A DNA stretch of 64,000 nt, taken from assembly GCA_026686845.1 (NCBI GenBank), contig JAIVEN010000003.1:4900501-4964500 (forward strand), read 5' to 3'. The notes under the pieces were generated by a model. The model had not been told where the DNA came from. It made no database searches and was given only the letters and a program-made list of their open reading frames with translations. Each line of letters starts with the position of its first letter. Position 1 is the stretch's first letter. The translations under genes were made by a program, and so were the position numbers. Origin of the DNA: Adenanthera pavonina. Taxonomy: Eukaryota; Streptophyta; Magnoliopsida; Fabales; Fabaceae. Below, piece after piece: positions 25,822 to 37,361 of this stretch.

Positions 25822-26316
25822 TGTCACGGCCTCGGAACTTTCACGCCTAGAACCGTGCTGGCCTTAGCTCGATCAACCCTCTTGATCCCACGCTAAGTCA
25901 GCCGAACCCTTGAGTAGGCAAAGAGAAGCGAACTAGAGAACAAGAGAACACTCAAGAGACACTCACACAAGGGAGAGTTTGAGAGAATAAGCAAATGCAC
26001 TCAATTGCTTGAAGTCTTAGATTCTTCGATTGGTTACAAATGAGGTGGGAGGGGGTATTTATAGGCCTCCCAAAGTTTCCAGAACTTTCTCACCTCCTCA
26101 ATGGACAGTGGAGATCGTTTCGATCTAACGGCCTAAATCGAATCTCTAGAATTCTCTACAAGATATTTACAAAGAATTCTCTAGAATATACAAGATAAAG
26201 AGAAGCCTACAAAGTTCTAGAACTATCTACATGGTTCAAGAGAAATGAAGCCTTTGTAAGATATCTCCGGAACGTTCTGGAGGCTTCTGGGAAAACCTCG
26301 CGAAAAATTCGTGACA
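25822..26316 (-). repeat. 3' LTR of the chromovirus
   Basis: 495 bp, from TGTCACGGCC to TTCGTGACA on the plus strand. It pairs with 30987-31481 with no length difference and 8 substitutions. The polypurine tract abuts it at 26317. Confidence 0.95.
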
Positions 26317-26329
26317 TTCTCCCCCACCT
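26317..26329 (-). promoter_or_regulatory. Polypurine tract of the chromovirus
   Basis: On the minus strand this reads AGGTGGGGGAGAA immediately before the 3' LTR start TGTCACG, which is where plus-strand DNA synthesis is primed. The pol stop codon (26328-26330) overlaps it. Confidence 0.9.
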
Positions 26330-27704
26330 AATCCGGTGACGTCCTCGTCACTGCTCCCTCTCTATACCTGCGTAGGTGGTCTTCAAACTGCCAAAGATCT
26401 TCTTGTGACTCCCATGTTGCCTCGCTCTCTGGCAATCCCTTCCATTTCACCAAGTATTGGGTACTTGGTGGTACTCCCCTTCGTCGCACGACCCTGTGAG
26501 CAAGTATCTCCTCGACCTGTCTATCATAAGACTTAGTTGTCACAGGTGGTGCTCTGGTGGAGATTCCTCGACCAGGCTCATCCTTATCTTCTTGGAAAGG
26601 CTTCAACATGCTCACATGGAAGACAGGATGAATCTTCAAGTTAGGTGGCAAATCCACCTTGTAGGAGACCTTCCCGACCTTCTTCAAGACCTTGTAAGGA
26701 CCCTCATATTTTCGAATGAGGCCCTTATGAACCTTTCTGAAGGCCTTGAATTGTTGTGGGAGAAGTTTCACCATCACCATGTCTCCCACTTGGAACTCTG
26801 AAGCTCGCCTTCTCCTTTCAGCGAACTTCTTCATCCTCTTGGCTGCCTTGACAAGGAATGATCTAGTCTCGTCGGCTTGTTCCTGCCAAGATTTAGCCAT
26901 ATGGAAGGCTCCTGGACTTTTGCCCTTGTATGTTGTGGCAAGGGCGTGAGGTGTCAGAGGTTGCTGTCCCATCACCACTTCAAAGGGACTTCTCCCTGTG
27001 GACTCGCTCCTCTGCAGGTTGTAAGAGAACTGGGCCACGTCCATCAACTTAGCCCAATCCTTTTGGTTGGCACTCACAAAGTGCCGAAGATAACACTCCA
27101 GTAAAGCATTCACCCGTTCTGTCTGCCCATCAGTCTGAGGGTGAAAGCTAGTAGAGAAATGCAACTCTGTCCCCAGTAACTTGAATAGCTCAGTCCACAG
27201 TTTGCCCGTGAATCGGGGATCTCGATCACTGATGATAGTCTTGGGCAATCCCCAAAACTTCACCACATTCTTGAAGAATAGGCGAGCTGCTTCCTCCGCT
27301 GTACAGTCCGTCGGGGCTGGAATGAAGGTCCCATACTTAGAGAAGCGATCCACCACTACCATGATGGAACCAAACCCCTCGGACTTAGGTAAGGCCGAAA
27401 TAAAGTCCATGGAGACACTCTCCCATGGTTGGCTCGGTGTAGGCAACGGCTCCAACAGTCCTGCGGGAAGTTGGTTGTCTACCTTGTCCTGCTGGCACAC
27501 AAGACAAGTCTTCACATAGGCCTCCACGTCATCCCTCATGTGAGGCCAGTAGTAGGCAGTTTCCAACAATGCCAACGTCCGCCTCTGTCCTGGATGATCG
27601 GCCCATTTGGAGTCATGACACTCCCTGATCAGCTCCTTCCTCAAGTTGTCCAACTTAGGAACAAAGAGTCTCCTTCCCACAGTGTAGAGGAGTTCATCCT
27701 CGGA
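26328..27704 (-). pseudogene. Chromovirus pol, 3' part: integrase and chromodomain
   Basis: This is the same reading frame as the upstream pol segment, cut off from it by the TAG at 27705-27707. In order it encodes the integrase zinc domain (HPGQRRTLALLE ... CLVCQQDK), the DDE core (SMDFISALP, ISDRDPRF, and a Glu in QTERVNALLE), a basic linker with the GPY-type PHKGLIRKYEGPYKVLK-like stretch, and a chromodomain (VEEILAHRV ... YLVKWKGL ... ATWES). The chromodomain would steer insertion toward modified-histone chromatin. The domain series is complete and has no other stop, so the one nonsense codon is what silences it. The first possible starts after the stop are internal (GTG at 27680), so translation is unlikely. 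Confidence 0.93.
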
Positions 27705-29915
27705 CTAAAACCTCTTGGTTTTACCCTCCTTAGCCAATTCCACAAGCTGCTGGGCTAGGGGGTCTTGCGTAATGCCTTGCTTGATCTTCGTGATCAAGTC
27801 CCCACTGGCTTGGCTCATAGCTGCTAACTCAGCCTTCCTGCTTAAGGCATCAGCAACTACATTCGACGTCCCTGGCTTATATTCCAACACATAGTCAAAT
27901 TCAGCCAGGAAATCTTGCCATCTTACTTGCTTAGGGGAAAGCTTCTTCTGCCTCTGGAAGTAGCTGGTGGCGACATTATCAGTCTTGATCACAAACTGTG
28001 CCCCTAGCAAGTAATGCCTCCAAGTGCGCAAGCAATGAACCACAGCCGTCATCTCCTTCTCTTGGACCGTGTACCGCCTCTCGGTATCCTTGAGCTTACG
28101 ACTTTCAAAAGCAATCAGATGCCTCTCTTGCATTAGGACCCCTCCTATAGCAAAATCAGAGGCATCGGTGTGCACCTCAAAGGGTTTAGTGAAGTCCGGG
28201 AGAGCTAAGACAGGTTCCCCAGTCACTGCCATCTTAAGCTCCTCAAAAGCTTTCTGGCATTCCCCGGTCCACACCCATGGCTTGTTCTTCTTCAACAGCT
28301 CCGTAAGAGGGGCTGCTCTAGCGGAGTAGCCCTGGATGAACCGCCTATAGTAGTTGACCAATCCAAGGAACGATCTCAACTCTGTCACTCGAGTTGGAGG
28401 CTCCCACTCCTTGATAGCTTGGACTTTCCTCCTGTCCATACGCAAGGTCCCTTGGGATATGACATGCCCAAGGAAGTTCACTTCTTCCCTTGCAAAGGAA
28501 CACTTCTCCTTTTTCACATATAGCTCGTTCTCACGCAGGGTCTTGAACACGGCTCGCAGGTGCTCGGCATGCTCCTCCAACGAGTCGCTGTAGACCACAA
28601 TGTCATCCAAGTACACTACCACGAACCGATCAAGATACGGATGGAAGATCTTATTCATGAGAGTGCAGAATGTGGCCGGTGCATTGGTCAATCCAAAAGG
28701 CATCACCAACCACTCGAAAGACCCGTAGCGTGTAACACAGGTAGTCTTAGGTTCATCTCCTTTAGCAATCTGAACTTGATGATACCCAGACCTCAAATCC
28801 AACTTGGAGAAGTACCTTGCCTTTCCTAGCCTATCGAACAGATCAGCTATCAAAGGAATAGGATACTTGTTTTTGATAGTTACCTTATTGAGAGCTCGGT
28901 AGTCGATACACAATCGCAATGATCCATCTTGCTTCTTCTGGAACAAGACCGGTGCTCCATAAGGTGCCTTGGATGGTTGGATGGATCCAGCATCGATCAA
29001 CTCCTTCAGTTGCTTTCGCAACTCCTCTAACTCAGGCGGTGCCATCCTGTAAGGTGCCATGGCGGGTGGTTTGGCTCCCGATTCCAGCTCGATCTTATGA
29101 TCTACCTCCCGTCGAGGTGGGAGCTTCTTTGGAAGCTCCGGTGACATCATATCATGGTTCTCCTCGAGAACTTGCTGGATGACCGAGGGAAGTTCTTCAC
29201 TCATCTCCTCCCCAAGGTCCACCTCCTTCAAGGCCGCCAGGTATGTGACCTCTCCCTTCTTGAAGCCCTTCTTCAATTGCATAGCTGACAATTGATTCCT
29301 GCTTGGTCCACTCGTTGCAGGTATCATAGCAGCAACACCTTGATCCAGAACACACAAGGCATTGAAGTGGGGCATCGGGAAGATGTTATGCTTCCTCATG
29401 AACTCCTGGCCAAGGACCACTTTATAGTCATCCATAGGAGCGACAGTGAGATCCGTCTTGCCACTCCATGATCCCAAGCACAACTCGACCCCTCGAGCTA
29501 TGCCATGAATCGGTTTAGGAGGAGAGTTGACAGCCTTCATCATACCTCCTCCGGTCACAACCTTGAGACCAATCCTCTTGGCCTCCTCTGGGGTGATGAA
29601 GTTGTTGCCTGCCCCTGTATCCACCATGGTTGAGACAAGTTTCCCATTCAACTTTGCCTCAATGTACATCAACCCTGTGTTCTTGGTCAGTGTGGGCGAC
29701 GGCTTGAACTTCAAGGCATTGAGTAGTCGGAGAGAACCCAACTCCGCACTTTCCTCTGCCTGGGCCTCTTGCTCCTCCACTATGGCTGCCAAGCTCCCTA
29801 GCTTTGGGCAGTCCTTCATGCGGTGAGGACCCTTGCACACAAAGCAACTGATGTTGGTGTTGGAGTTCTTCTTCTGATCATCATACTTCTTGTGCGGTGG
29901 CTTGTTGTCCCCCCC
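27705..29915 (-). pseudogene. Chromovirus pol, 5' part: CCHC, protease, RT, RNase H
   Basis: The frame opens at the G run shared with gag. It encodes a zinc knuckle of spacing CX2CX3HX4C (CFVCKGPHRMKDC), an aspartic protease (VDTGAGNNF), reverse transcriptase with LDLRSGYHQ, FGLTNAPATF and the catalytic YLDD box, and RNase H (HTDASDFAIGG ... KTDN ... VVADALSR). It ends at an in-frame TAG (27705-27707) in a KTKRF context, and downstream codons continue the same pol without a shift. These enzymes copy the element RNA into DNA. All catalytic motifs inspected are intact. It has no initiation codon of its own and would depend on gag translation plus a -1 shift. Confidence 0.93.
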
Positions 29916-30943
29916 TTGTTCACTCCCTTACCCTTGTCTCCCCTATCTTTGCCCTGGTTGTTAGGTTTGGAAGACTTAGGCTTGGAAGATTCACTCTTCT
30001 CCTTCTGATAGTCGGTGAGACTTTCAGCCACGGCAATAGCTTCATCAACGTCCTTCATGCCTCGGCGCTGCAACTCATGCTTGGCCCAGTTTTGAAGGCC
30101 ATCAATGAAGTGGAACAGAAGATCCTCGTTGCTCAAGTTGGGAATCTGGAGCATCAAGGTTGTAAACTCCTTCACGTAATCTGAGATAGTGGTCTTGTGC
30201 TTGAGCTCCCTCAGCTTCTTGCGCGCTTCATAGACCACGTTCTCTGGGAAGAATTGCCTCTTCAATTCCTTCTTGAAGTCCTCCCAGATGTTGATGGTGC
30301 AAAGGCCTTTCTCCATGTCTACATGCTTTCTACGCCACCATAACATAGCGTTATCAGTGAGGAACAAGGAAGCAGTGCGTACCTTGGCTTGGTCGTCACT
30401 CAACCCCAAGCCTTCAGCATAGCGCTCCATCTGCCATAGGAAGTTCTCCACCTCCTTAGCATCACGAACGCCTTTGAACTCCTTTGGTCTGGGAAGATCC
30501 AACTTCACTTCCCTTACTCCACTAGTTCCAGCCACTAGGGAGTTTCTCCCTTGGTTCTCCAAGGAAGTCTTGAGTGCATCCAACTGCCGCTGCATCATTG
30601 TGATGGCATCCATCACATTTCCCTCAAGGCTCCTCATAGCCTCGGCCCGTTGATCCTCAGCATTTTGGAGATGCTCCACGGTAGCTTTGAGTCCCTCAAG
30701 CTCATCCAATGTATGAGACTCAAGGATTGCGAAGTCACCCTCAAGCTTGTTCACCTTGTTGGTTACTTCTAACAAGGCATCCTCCAATTGACCAACTTGA
30801 ATTGAAAGAGAAGCAAAGTCTTCAGCACTTACTTTGCTAGTGCTTCGACCCCTCTTGCTTCCTTGATGAAAGCTTGGGTCTCCTTGCCGCGTACCTCCAC
30901 GTTGAGTACTCCTGTCTCTTCCGACATCCTTGCCCACGAACAA
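29816..30943 (-). pseudogene. Chromovirus gag (capsid) reading frame
   Basis: The 375-codon frame encodes a Retrotrans_gag capsid domain (about residues 165-285, including DNAMLWWRRK and FKKELKRQFFPEN), preceded by a heptad-rich coiled coil (about 45-125) and followed by a Lys/Ser-rich tail. After the seven-G run at 29909-29915 the last about 30 residues are out-of-frame nonsense, while the nucleocapsid knuckle lies in the pol frame. The frame opens upstream without an ATG: the first in-frame Met is at about residue 103, and the only nearby ATG (about 30929) is in another frame and terminates early. The start may therefore be lost or non-canonical. The product would form the virus-like particle. 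Confidence 0.88.
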
Positions 30944-30971
30944 AGCTTCAACAAGGCTCCCTCGAACCTAA

Positions 30972-30983
30972 GCTCTGATACCA
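30972..30983 (-). promoter_or_regulatory. Primer-binding site (initiator tRNA-Met)
   Basis: The minus strand reads TGGTATCAGAGC, complementary to the 3' end of plant initiator tRNA-Met, three bases inside the 5' LTR. It primes minus-strand DNA synthesis. Confidence 0.93.
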
Positions 30984-30986
30984 CGT

Positions 30987-31481
30987 TGTCACGGCCTCGG
31001 AACTTTCACGCCTAGAACCGTGCCGGCCTTAGCTCGATCAACCCTCTTGATCCCACGCTAAGTCAGCCGAACCCTCGAGTAGGCAAAGAGAAGCGAACTA
31101 GAGAACAAGAGAACACTCAAGAGACACTCACACAAGGGAGAGTTTGAGAGAATAAGCAAATGCACTCAATTGCTTGAAGTCTTAGATTCTTCGATTGGTT
31201 ACAAATGAGGTGGGAGGGGGTATTTATAGGCCTCCCAAAGTTTCCAAAACTTTCTCACCTCCTCAATGGACGGTGGAGATCGTTTCGATCTAACGGCCTA
31301 AATCAAATCTTTAGAATTCTCTACAAGATATTTACAAAGAATTCTCTAGAATATACAAGAGAAAGAGAAGCCTACAAAGTTCTAGAACTATCTACATGGT
31401 TCAAGAGAAATGAAGCCTTTGTAAGATATCTCCGGAACGTTCTGGAGGCTTCTGGGAAAACCTCGCGAAAAATTCATGACA
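30987..31481 (-). repeat. 5' LTR of the chromovirus
   Basis: 495 bp with ends TGTCACGGCC and TTCATGACA on the plus strand. It carries the element's promoter. Differences from the partner LTR include T25859/C31024. Confidence 0.95.
31221..31230 (-). promoter_or_regulatory. TATA box of the chromovirus LTR
   Basis: CCTATAAATA on the minus strand, about midway through the LTR, would start element RNA near 31195. The same site is conserved in the other LTR (about 26056-26065). Confidence 0.75.
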
Positions 31482-32582
31482 AGTAGTTATGTTTGGAACA
31501 AGCAGCTTGAGCGCCTGATTGGGTCAAGCTATCTTTGTCTATTAAAAAAATGTAGAATTTCAAGGCATGGTTAATTCTTTTTTTTTTTTTCAGTTACATT
31601 TATTACTATTAATTTTCTTCTTCTTCTCTCTTAATTACAGTAGATTAATTAAATGAGGATATTTTTGTTAATATGTATATTAATTACTGATTTTTTATTA
31701 TATGTGTTATAATCTTAAATAACAAAAATTTTGGAATAAAGGAAATATTTTTTTAGACCAAAAGTATTTCTTAATAAACAATTGAAAATTAATCTTTTTA
31801 AGTTATATAGATGATAAATCACTAATGTAGGTTTTGCCACTCCTAATGAGATTTTTTTCATACTTATAATTAGAAATTAAATCTTAAATAACATATTTAA
31901 AAGACCTAATTATTTATCAATTGTGTTATATCTTCTTAGAGCTATATTTATATGGAGGAAGAAGTTAAATTATTACTCCCTTCCGTCTCATTTAAAACGG
32001 GAAAAACCTACTTCATGGATATTAATACAAATATTTTTAGTTAGTTAAAGTTAACTAAATTATCTCATATTTTAAGTTTTTTCTAAAATTATCTCTAGTT
32101 AATTTAATACTAATTTAAATGATTAATATATTTAATCTTTCTCACATAATTAATGAAAGATAAATTTTAAAAAAGAAAAAGTTAATGCATCATTAATCAT
32201 TTTTTTCTTATATTTTGGACTACTAAAAAAAGAAATTTTTCTTTATAGATAGGATTAGAGGAAATATAAAATATTATATTGACGAATCATTCAAAATTTT
32301 TTTCATAAAAATAATTTAAATATAAATAAAAAATAAGCAAAATAAATCAGAAAAAAATAAAAAATAAATTTATTTAATTTAATAATTTTTATTAATAAAG
32401 ATATAAATGTCGTGCCTTGCTCGTCATGTCACTTTAACAGACAAAACAGACTGTCCCCACCTCCCACCAAATTCCGCATCGGCTCGCCTCCCCTCCCCAA
32501 CACTCCGTCTCATGGTTTTCACCAGTTACCTTCCTTTCCCTTTCACCTCATATTTATTTTATTATTTTTTTAAACAGCTATA

Positions 32583-32867
32583 CTCCGCCGAATCTAAAAT
32601 ATAAATTTTTTTAACTATTTAATGAATATTAAAAAAATATGGTTATACCCTTAAATATTTTTTTAAAAAAACTTAACATTTCATTTTTACTTTTATTAAT
32701 TATCAATAATTAAAATTATTTTTATTATTTTTTATTACAAATTATGAGACTAGTTATTAATGAATAGGGGTAAAAAAGATAAACTACTACTAAATATTAT
32801 ATAACACCTTATATTATGGACTAAAGAAAGGTTCTAAAAAATTTCTTATATTTTGGACCGGAGAAAG
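32583..32867. mobile_element. MITE with TA target duplication
   Basis: The 285-bp unit is TA-flanked. The left end CTCCGCCGAATCTAAAATAT and the reverse complement of the right end, CTTTCTCCGGTCCAAAATAT, are both followed by AA and a T-rich run. It is related to 23040-23360. Confidence 0.65.
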
Positions 32868-34519
32868 TATTTTTTAATATTTTTAAAAAATATATTTATG
32901 CTATTAACGATTTTTAATAACAATATGAAAAATTTTATCTTCCTCTAATTCATAAACTAGAGCTTCAATCTATGAGAAAGTCCAAAATGTAAAGTGTGAA
33001 TTAGAAGAATATATTTGACTATTTGTTAATGTAGATGACTATCAAAATAAATGTTTACAGAGTCGTTTGGTAGGGAAAAATAGGAAGAGAAGTAGAATTT
33101 TTTGAAAAATATATTATTAGCTATTATTTTGTTTTAAAAAAATGTAGAAGTTCCACCAAGTTGAGTTTTACTTGAAAAGTTCCATCTTGTGAGCAAGGCA
33201 TTGGAAATTCTACTTCCTTAGTCATTTTATGATATATATATCTTTTTTTAAAAGAAGTATCCTTGACTTCTTCATCAATTTCCTCAATAAAAAGGATATT
33301 TATGTTTTTAATTTCAAAACATAATATATTTATTTTAAATAATAATTTAAACTTTCCTAAAAATAAAAAATAAAAAATTAGACAAGCAAATTGAACATGA
33401 ATTTTCATAAAAATTACTTTCCGGTAAGTACACTAAGTAATCCCTTATATGGTACCATATAGAAATGTAATGTATTTGTTAATGATATTTTTTATTTGAT
33501 TTTAAATATCTAATGAGGTAAGAAAATTTTTTAATTGATTATCCAATACTGTTTATAAATCTATAAATCATACAAAAACCTTACTATTCATTAAGCTATG
33601 TGTGGTTCAATTTTCGGATCTAGTTTTATATTAATAAAAATTAAAAATTTTGAATTTTAAAATTCTTCCTGACCATAAAAATAATTTATATTACATTGAT
33701 ATTATATATTGATATTGATGATGATAATTTTTACCTCTATATTACAATATTTTTTGGTGATATCTAAAATAAAAGACTAGATTAAAAATATACTATGAAG
33801 CATCAATATTAATATCATTATAAAATATATGATAAATTACAATATTTACAATGGTATTAGTCTTTTTTAACTTAGCGTAGTGTACGAGATTGACATATTC
33901 AGTGACAATTTTAAGAATTAAATACTAATAATAATGATAATTTATCTTTTTATTTTTTAAATATTATTATTAATTAAATTTGCAAAACTTTAACCAGATT
34001 TTTTTTATGATATAATGGTAAATTTAAAGATCATCATATATATATATAATATAGACAAAACCTATATATGGAAGGGTCCTGAAATAGTTGAAACTTGAGA
34101 ATAGTGTAGGCGGTGGAGCTAGCAGGAGGGACCTCAGACAGAAGTTCACTAGGCAGGTGAGTGCGTTGGCATATTGGTGATAATTTATTGAAAAGCTCCT
34201 TTTGGTTAGGAAGCAATAAACATACTCCGTGTTTACCAGATCATGTGACCCGCTGTCTCAGGCCCCAGTCCGAATCAAATCTCTTTCTTTGATCCAAATT
34301 TTATAACGACCACATTAGGCATTCCGCAGCCATTTGTACTTAGCAAAATATCTTTTTTAGATTACATACCCCCACCCTTCCCCTCCACCTCCCAAAATTC
34401 ATTTATATATTTGAAAAAAAAAACCATACACGAGTGCGGCACGTTGCATAAAGTTTAAAACAAAATGTTTGTGATGGGGAGGTTTTAAAATATTTTTAAT
34501 ATGTGTATTGAACTGAATA

Positions 34520-34847
34520 TATTTTCTCCAATTCTAAACATAAAATTTTTTCATTTAATTGTTGTAAATATATATAACTATTTTTAGAATATGAAATATT
34601 ATTTATTATACACACAAAAAATGCTCTTATTTAATTTATTCTAAAAAAATTTAGAAAATAGAGCTTACCACCCAAATATCACCTAATATTATGATGATTA
34701 TTTTTTAATAATGGTAGCTTTGAAAAGATTTTGTGATTTTTCAAAATGTTAAGGTTGTTAATAATTTTAACTTCCCACTTTAATCCACCTGATTTGATTA
34801 AAGGGTTTTATATTAAGTAAAGGGTTTTATATTAAGGAGGAGGGAGT
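34520..34847. mobile_element. Possible degenerate MITE
   Basis: The left CTCCAATTCTAAACATAAAA resembles the reversed right end CTCCCTCCTCCTTAATATAAAA. The boundaries and flanking duplication are unclear. Confidence 0.4.
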
Positions 34848-35568
34848 ATTGAATACAATATTGATTACATATAAGAACTTAGTTTAAAACAATTAAGTTA
34901 AAGGTTGGCAAAAAAACAATTAATTTAAAGAATTGAATATTAATTTTTTTTAAAAAAATTATTCAATGATAGACATTTTTTAAAATTTTATTATTTTAAT
35001 AAATATAATACTACTAATAAGATTTTTTGAGAACACAACAAATAATCTTCTAAATTCTATATTGCTTTTAATCTTTATAATTTAATAAGAATTGTTGAAT
35101 CTAATATAATATTTTTAAAATCTGGGTTACTATTAATTAGATGCAATTTTCCCTATACATATCCAATCCAAGTCTTTGAAAGCCAATGCAATTCACAGCT
35201 TTCCCTGTTGTGTTTTCAGTAAATTAGACTTCCAGAAAAGCAATGCAACTCTCCAACATCTCAATTAACTTTCTGCTTTTAAAGTTTGTGCGAGTCTTTC
35301 ATCTTCCTGTGCAAGGTTCCTCCTCGCCGATCGTTACACGCCCACTGCCACCACCTATCTCAACGGTTGTGCGTGGTCCCATGACTATAGCTTCCCTCAG
35401 ATTATGAAGACACTCTGAATGCCCTTCAATGACGAATGCTCCTGCCTTGATCCCTCTCAAAGAGAACGTAGATGTTCTCTGAGCCAACCTAGGCTCCCAG
35501 AACGTCACCGTTCTCTCAGCCTCATGCACACTCACACTGACAGCAATGTCGGCATTACTTCTCGCATG

Positions 35569-37330
35569 AAAGAAGATCCGCCGCCTCTCATGGAGGAGAA
35601 TAGGACCTCCAAGAAGACTCGTTTAGACGAAGGTGCAGGTTGGACTGAAGAAATGGAAATTGAACCTGTCAAGCCTACTCAAACAAAAGCACTAGTGTCA
35701 CCCCAGAATCAACCATCCTTTAGAGACAAGCTCATGAATAGCGAAGCCAAGCAAGATGGCTTTATGGACGATGAAATTGAAATCACTACGGAAGATATCT
35801 TTATAGTTACGGATGAAGTCATGCCTTTGATCACCTTATCTAAAAGAGTTACAGATTTACTGCACCACATCATTCTCCCTTGTTGTGAAACTCTTAGGTC
35901 AAACTGTTAGTTATAGAACTCTATACAATAGGATTCTCGATTTGTGGAAACCTAGTGGTCACTTCCAGTTGGTTGATTTAGTGGGTGATTGTTACATCGC
36001 CAAATTCTCCAATGCAGAAGACTACCGAGTGGCCCTTGCTGAAGGCCCGTGGATGATCCTCAAACACTACCTAACAGCTCATCCTTGGGACCCAAAATTT
36101 TCACCGCACAACCTTACCATCTCCAAAGTTGTAGGATGGGTGAGACTGCCGGAGCTTCCCTACAAATATTACCACAAAAATGTTCTCCATACCATAGCCA
36201 AAGTTCTAGGACAAGTTGTCCGTATCAACTATAACACTGAGTCAGGCGGACGTGGTAAGTTCGCACACTTAGGTGTGGTCATAGATCTGTCTAAAACTCT
36301 CGTTTCCAAACTTAAAGTCGATGGCCTAGCTTTGTCGTTACAATGTGAAGGGTTACCGACCATTTGTTACCATTGCGGTCGTTATGGCCATCTTGAATTT
36401 GTTTGCCCATAAAAAATGGTGACCCTTATCCCACCCCTTGGATCACCAACAATGGAAACTCTGGTAGCCATGGATATATCATCCGCCATAGGGGAGAGTT
36501 CAGAGCCACACCTTGATGCGTGTGACAGATAGATAGTAGAAGCCAAGTATGGCCATTGGATGCAGGTCTAGAGACATGAAGGACGAAATGCACGTAATAC
36601 GAAAAGACCCTAAAAAATCAACAACCCTTTTGACAAACAGAGAGGGACAAGGTACAACTTACTGGCATCTACAAAAGACCAACAAGCCCATACAGAAACT
36701 GAGCCACCTATTACCATGGAAAAGGTGTCAGAAACCCCTGCTCTCACCAAGCCAAAACCACTCCCTAAGCAAACACCTGACACAAGCAAGGCAAAAGGAA
36801 AACAAACACAAGAACCCTACAACCCTCCTACAAGAGGCAAGAGAAATGACTTTGCTACTCCTAAAATCCAAAAACAGACCACAAAAAACAAGAATGGGAC
36901 AAATAAGCACAAAAACCTATCAACACAGCCACCCCAATGGACACTATCTTTGAAACCAACACCTACAAAGTTTCTAGGGTGCCCACAACTCTAGCAGAAG
37001 GCTCACACATAGCAATCTCTGTCTCATCGCAAAAAGAAGCCCTCATGACCACTCCTAGACTAGCATTCGATAAGCAATCTGGGCCCACTTTACAGAACAA
37101 CACACCAACACACCAACACAAGTAGGTAAAGAGAACCTATAGCCCAAACCACTCGATAAAAGTCCATCCAAAGAAGGCATAAAACTCCAACAAAACCTAT
37201 AAGTCAAAAAAGCTCAGCCCAGACTAAAGACTGCTATTGAAGGCCTATCCAATAAGCTTACACAAGCAATATTAGATGCCCTCGATGAAGTCTATACTCC
37301 CCCCAAGAAAAGTGTGGATAAAGTCAGGTG
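35569..37330 (+). pseudogene. LINE ORF1: DUF4283/gag-like RNA-binding protein remnant
   Basis: The frame from the ATG at 35569 begins acidic and Lys-rich, then breaks near 35885. The next frame (35885-36412) holds the DUF4283 region common in plant LINEs (RILDLWKPSGHFQLVDL, AEGPWMILKHYL) and a CX2CX4HX4C knuckle (CYHCGRYGHLEFVC), ending at TAA 36410-36412. 36413-37330 retains a Lys/Thr/Pro-rich tail in broken frames. The protein would coat LINE RNA. At least one frameshift and several stops make it non-functional. Confidence 0.82.
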
Positions 37331-37361
37331 ACTCTGATTCCGATTTCTAACCCCTCTCTTT

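Larger units (their letters stand above)
25822..31481 (-). mobile_element. Ty3/Gypsy chromodomain retrotransposon (chromovirus), two LTRs
   Basis: A 5660-bp element lies on the minus strand between two 495-bp LTRs with TGTCA...TGACA ends. In its own direction it runs 5' LTR (right), tRNA-iMet primer-binding site, gag, protease, RT, RNase H, integrase with a C-terminal chromodomain, polypurine tract and 3' LTR (left). A 4-bp direct repeat AGTA flanks it (25818-25821, 31482-31485); 5 bp is usual, so the outer base has changed or the repeat is fortuitous. LTRs differ at 8 positions by my reading, a recent insertion. Coding is broken by a one-base shift in a G run at the gag/pol border and an in-frame TAG before the integrase; gag also lacks an early in-frame ATG. 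The exact chromovirus lineage is not decided here. Confidence 0.95.
31486..35197. other. AT-rich intergenic region with MITEs
   Basis: I see no gene. It contains a MITE at 32583-32867, a probable one at about 34520-34847 and a possible third beginning CTCCCTTCCGTCTC at about 31977. 33280-33400 resembles 21960-22080. A minus-strand frame of 94 codons at 33124-33408 is AT-driven and has no domain. A 20-bp tandem duplication (AAGGGTTTTATATTAAG) sits at about 34799-34840. Confidence 0.55.

Noticed and set aside
26336..30772. Plus-strand open frames across the chromovirus
   Set aside because: They are shadows of gag-pol on the opposite strand.
33124..33408. 94-codon minus-strand frame
   Set aside because: AT-driven amino-acid composition, no domain, and part of a dispersed AT-rich repeat.
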